Shown here: piece after piece, positions 24,201 through 27,200 of the stretch | Layout of the letters: every line of letters starts with the position of its first letter | Numbering within the stretch: the first letter of the stretch is position 1 | From: Bolinopsis microptera | Lineage: Eukaryota; Ctenophora; Tentaculata; Lobata; Bolinopsidae | Assembly: GCF_026151205.1 (NCBI RefSeq) | Contig: NC_087084.1 | Coordinates: 844,312 to 908,311 of the forward strand | Length of the DNA: 64,000 nt | Reading direction: 5' to 3' | The notes under the pieces: model-generated | The model's input: the letters and a program-made list of their open reading frames with translations, nothing else | Databases searched by the model: none | What the model was told of the DNA's origin: nothing | Position numbers and translations under genes: made by a program

Positions 24201-27200
24201 TTCGGGCCACACCCTTTTTTGCCTTTAACGGCGATATTTTGCCCTATTTTCATATTATTTTTAATTTTTGGCTACCCTACTCTCAGTTAAACACACATTT
24301 CAATTTTATGCCATTTATTACAGAATAAGCCCTCACGCTAGCAAGCGAAGACTCATGGTTAGACTTGATCGGTTCAGCGCCGTGCGCCAATGAAAATTTA
24401 ATTCAGAATATCTCGCAAAATAACTTTGCGCAGTTATATTAGGGACGTGGGCGACATTTGGGTATGCAGGCACGTTCGCTCGCAGGCAGGCACGCACGAC
24501 GGTCGCAAGCTACCATATACGGAGAAAAAAAACCTCCTTTGCTAACCCTTGTCCTTGACTCTTTTGTGATTTCGGCACATGAGTCATGCTGTCATGGATC
24601 GGGAAAAAATTGCATAATTTATGCAAATTTGGCCTATCGTCCATTTTTGGGTTTTAGGCCTGCTGGGAAAATGACCATTTGCATGCACCTCTTGGGACTT
24701 TTAGCATGAACTGAGGTGTTCAGGAGTTAGATGAGACAAAAAGGAACAGTTTGCAATTAAAATTCATAACAAAAGGTTTTTTTTCCTCTTCATAATTTGG
24801 GGACTATTTTGAATAATTTTTGACTTTTTTAAAATGAGGACTCAAAATAGTTTGCTTAAGTTTTCAGAAGTCACAAACAAATCTCCCAACCCTTGAGGTA
24901 AACATACTAAGAGATACATACTACTACCATTAAAGGAAAATTTAGGAAATTGAGGAAATGAGGAGGGTTACTAACTGGGGCGTTTTTTTTGGGACACCCT
25001 GTATTCTACCGAGTGCAAATAAAAGTTCAGGAGTGACTACTTGGATCAAGAAGAATAGCGACAGTGAGGCTTAATAGGCAAATGCCTTCTTAATAGCGAG
25101 ACCATGATGTCCACAATCTGAGCTAATAATAGCGAGTCTGGCCGATCAATACAGGATTACAAAAGGTTACACCACAACAATGCAGGATTACAAAAGGTTA
25201 AACCACAAGAATAGAGAGGTTGCGCTGCTGTAACCCAGTATTGCTACCAACCAGGCTCCTCACAATACACTGGGAGAAGGTTATTCTCTCTCTCACAATT
25301 GGAATATTAGAATCCTTTGTTTTTTAATTAAATCCGGCCTGATCTGACCTTTTACATCATGACAATATGATTTGCTTGGATTAAACTGTATGTTAGTGGT
25401 GTGTAGAAAGAATAAACTAAATGAGCTATAGATATCAATATGAATATCTATACTACCCCAGTGTGTTGGGTTTGTGCACTGTACTGTACTACTGCACCAA
25501 TAGAGTGGCTAACAGGAAATTATATGACACATAAAATGGTAAAAGTTTCACCACACATTGACACACCCAGCTATAAAACTACCGAAAATAGCAAAACGGA
25601 GTCTACTAGTTACCATAGCAACCACAGCAACACTCACAGTAATACTTAAACATATCTGTGAGGGTAAGAGTAGGTTACCAGTCAAGTGGTGTTACCACAG
25701 CAACACTACCATATAAAGTAATGATACCATAGCAACACTACCAGATAAGGTAATGTTAGTGATTAAATTTCAAGTAACCGTAAAATTGAGTAAAATAATG
25801 ATCACGTGCAAAAGTAAAGCGAGTCTCACACTCCACCAGTAGTACAGTATAGATATATAGTATATTATAGTATAGATACAATATAGTATATTATAGTATA
25901 GATATATAATATATTATAGTATAGATATATTATAGTATACTATAGTATAGATATATTATAGTATACTATAGTATAGATATATTATAGTATACTATAGTAT
26001 AGATATATTATAGTATACTATAGTATAGATATATTATAGTATACTATAGTATAGATATATTATAGTATACTATAGTATAGATATATTATAGTATACTATA
26101 GTATAGATAAAGCCTTGCAAGTAAAATCCTCGCAGCTACAGCTGTATGTTGTAGTAAGCAAGATAATACACTATGTAGCTATGTGTACGGCTCATAAACT
26201 TAATAAATATTTGGTCTTTCCTCCGTACTACCATAGCGTTGGTAACTACTGGTATCCGCCTATATTGCCTAATATGGTAGTGTTACTATGGTAACATTAC
26301 CTTATATGGTAGTGTTACCATCCTACCATAGCGTAGGTAACTGCTGATATTCTCATATGAATTATAAGTTACTAAATTAGTCGGGTGGGAAACTTTCAAA
26401 CTGTGTAAGGTAGGTAACATACCGCGCGGTATTTAATAAAATATTTAAGTATTTACTGTTATTTGCAGGTTGTTTTAGAGTTTTAAGGTTTCTACTTAAC
26501 CTGCTGTACGGTTAGTCTCTACAGCAACTTAACCCCCTGCACCTCTCAGGTAGCACCTGCCCCTAAGAAACCCTCTGCAGATCTAGAGACCAGTGTGGAG
26601 AGTGAGGATGGTACTATAACTGGGGAGGGAGGAGTGGGGGATATCAGAGTAGAGGTACAGGTAGAACTAGCAGTGTGCCTCCTCTACACTGATGAGAAGA
26701 TACTGGTAGGTGGATTATATACTATGTGCAGTTGCAGTGGTCATTAAGATGCTTCTAGTGGTTGCTAGGTTACTGAGTGTTTGCTAGGTTACTGAGTGGT
26801 TGCTAGGTTGGTGAGTGGTTACTAGGTTACTGAGTGGTTGCTAGGTTACTGAGTGGTTGCTAGGTTACTGAGTGGTTGCTAGGTTGGTGAGTGGTTGCTA
26901 GGTTACTGAGTGGTTGCTAGGTTACTGAGTGGTTGCTAGGTTACTGAGTGGTTGCTAGGTTGGTGAGTGGTTGCTAGGTTACTGAGTGGTTGCTAGGTTA
27001 CTGAGTGGTTGCTAGGTTACTGAGTGGTTGCTAGGTTACTGAGTGGTTGCTAGGTTACTGAGTGGTTGCTAGGTTGGTGAGTGGTTGCTAGGTTGGTGAG
27101 TGGTTACTAGGTTACTGAGTGGTTGCTAGGTTACTGAGTGGTTGCTAGGTTACTGAGTGGTTGCTAGGTTGGTGAGTGGTTGCTAGGTTACTGAGTGGTT

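Noticed and set aside
24458-25649. Short plus-strand frames at 24,458-24,709 and 25,440-25,649
   Set aside because: No recognisable family, no splice context; length expected by chance.
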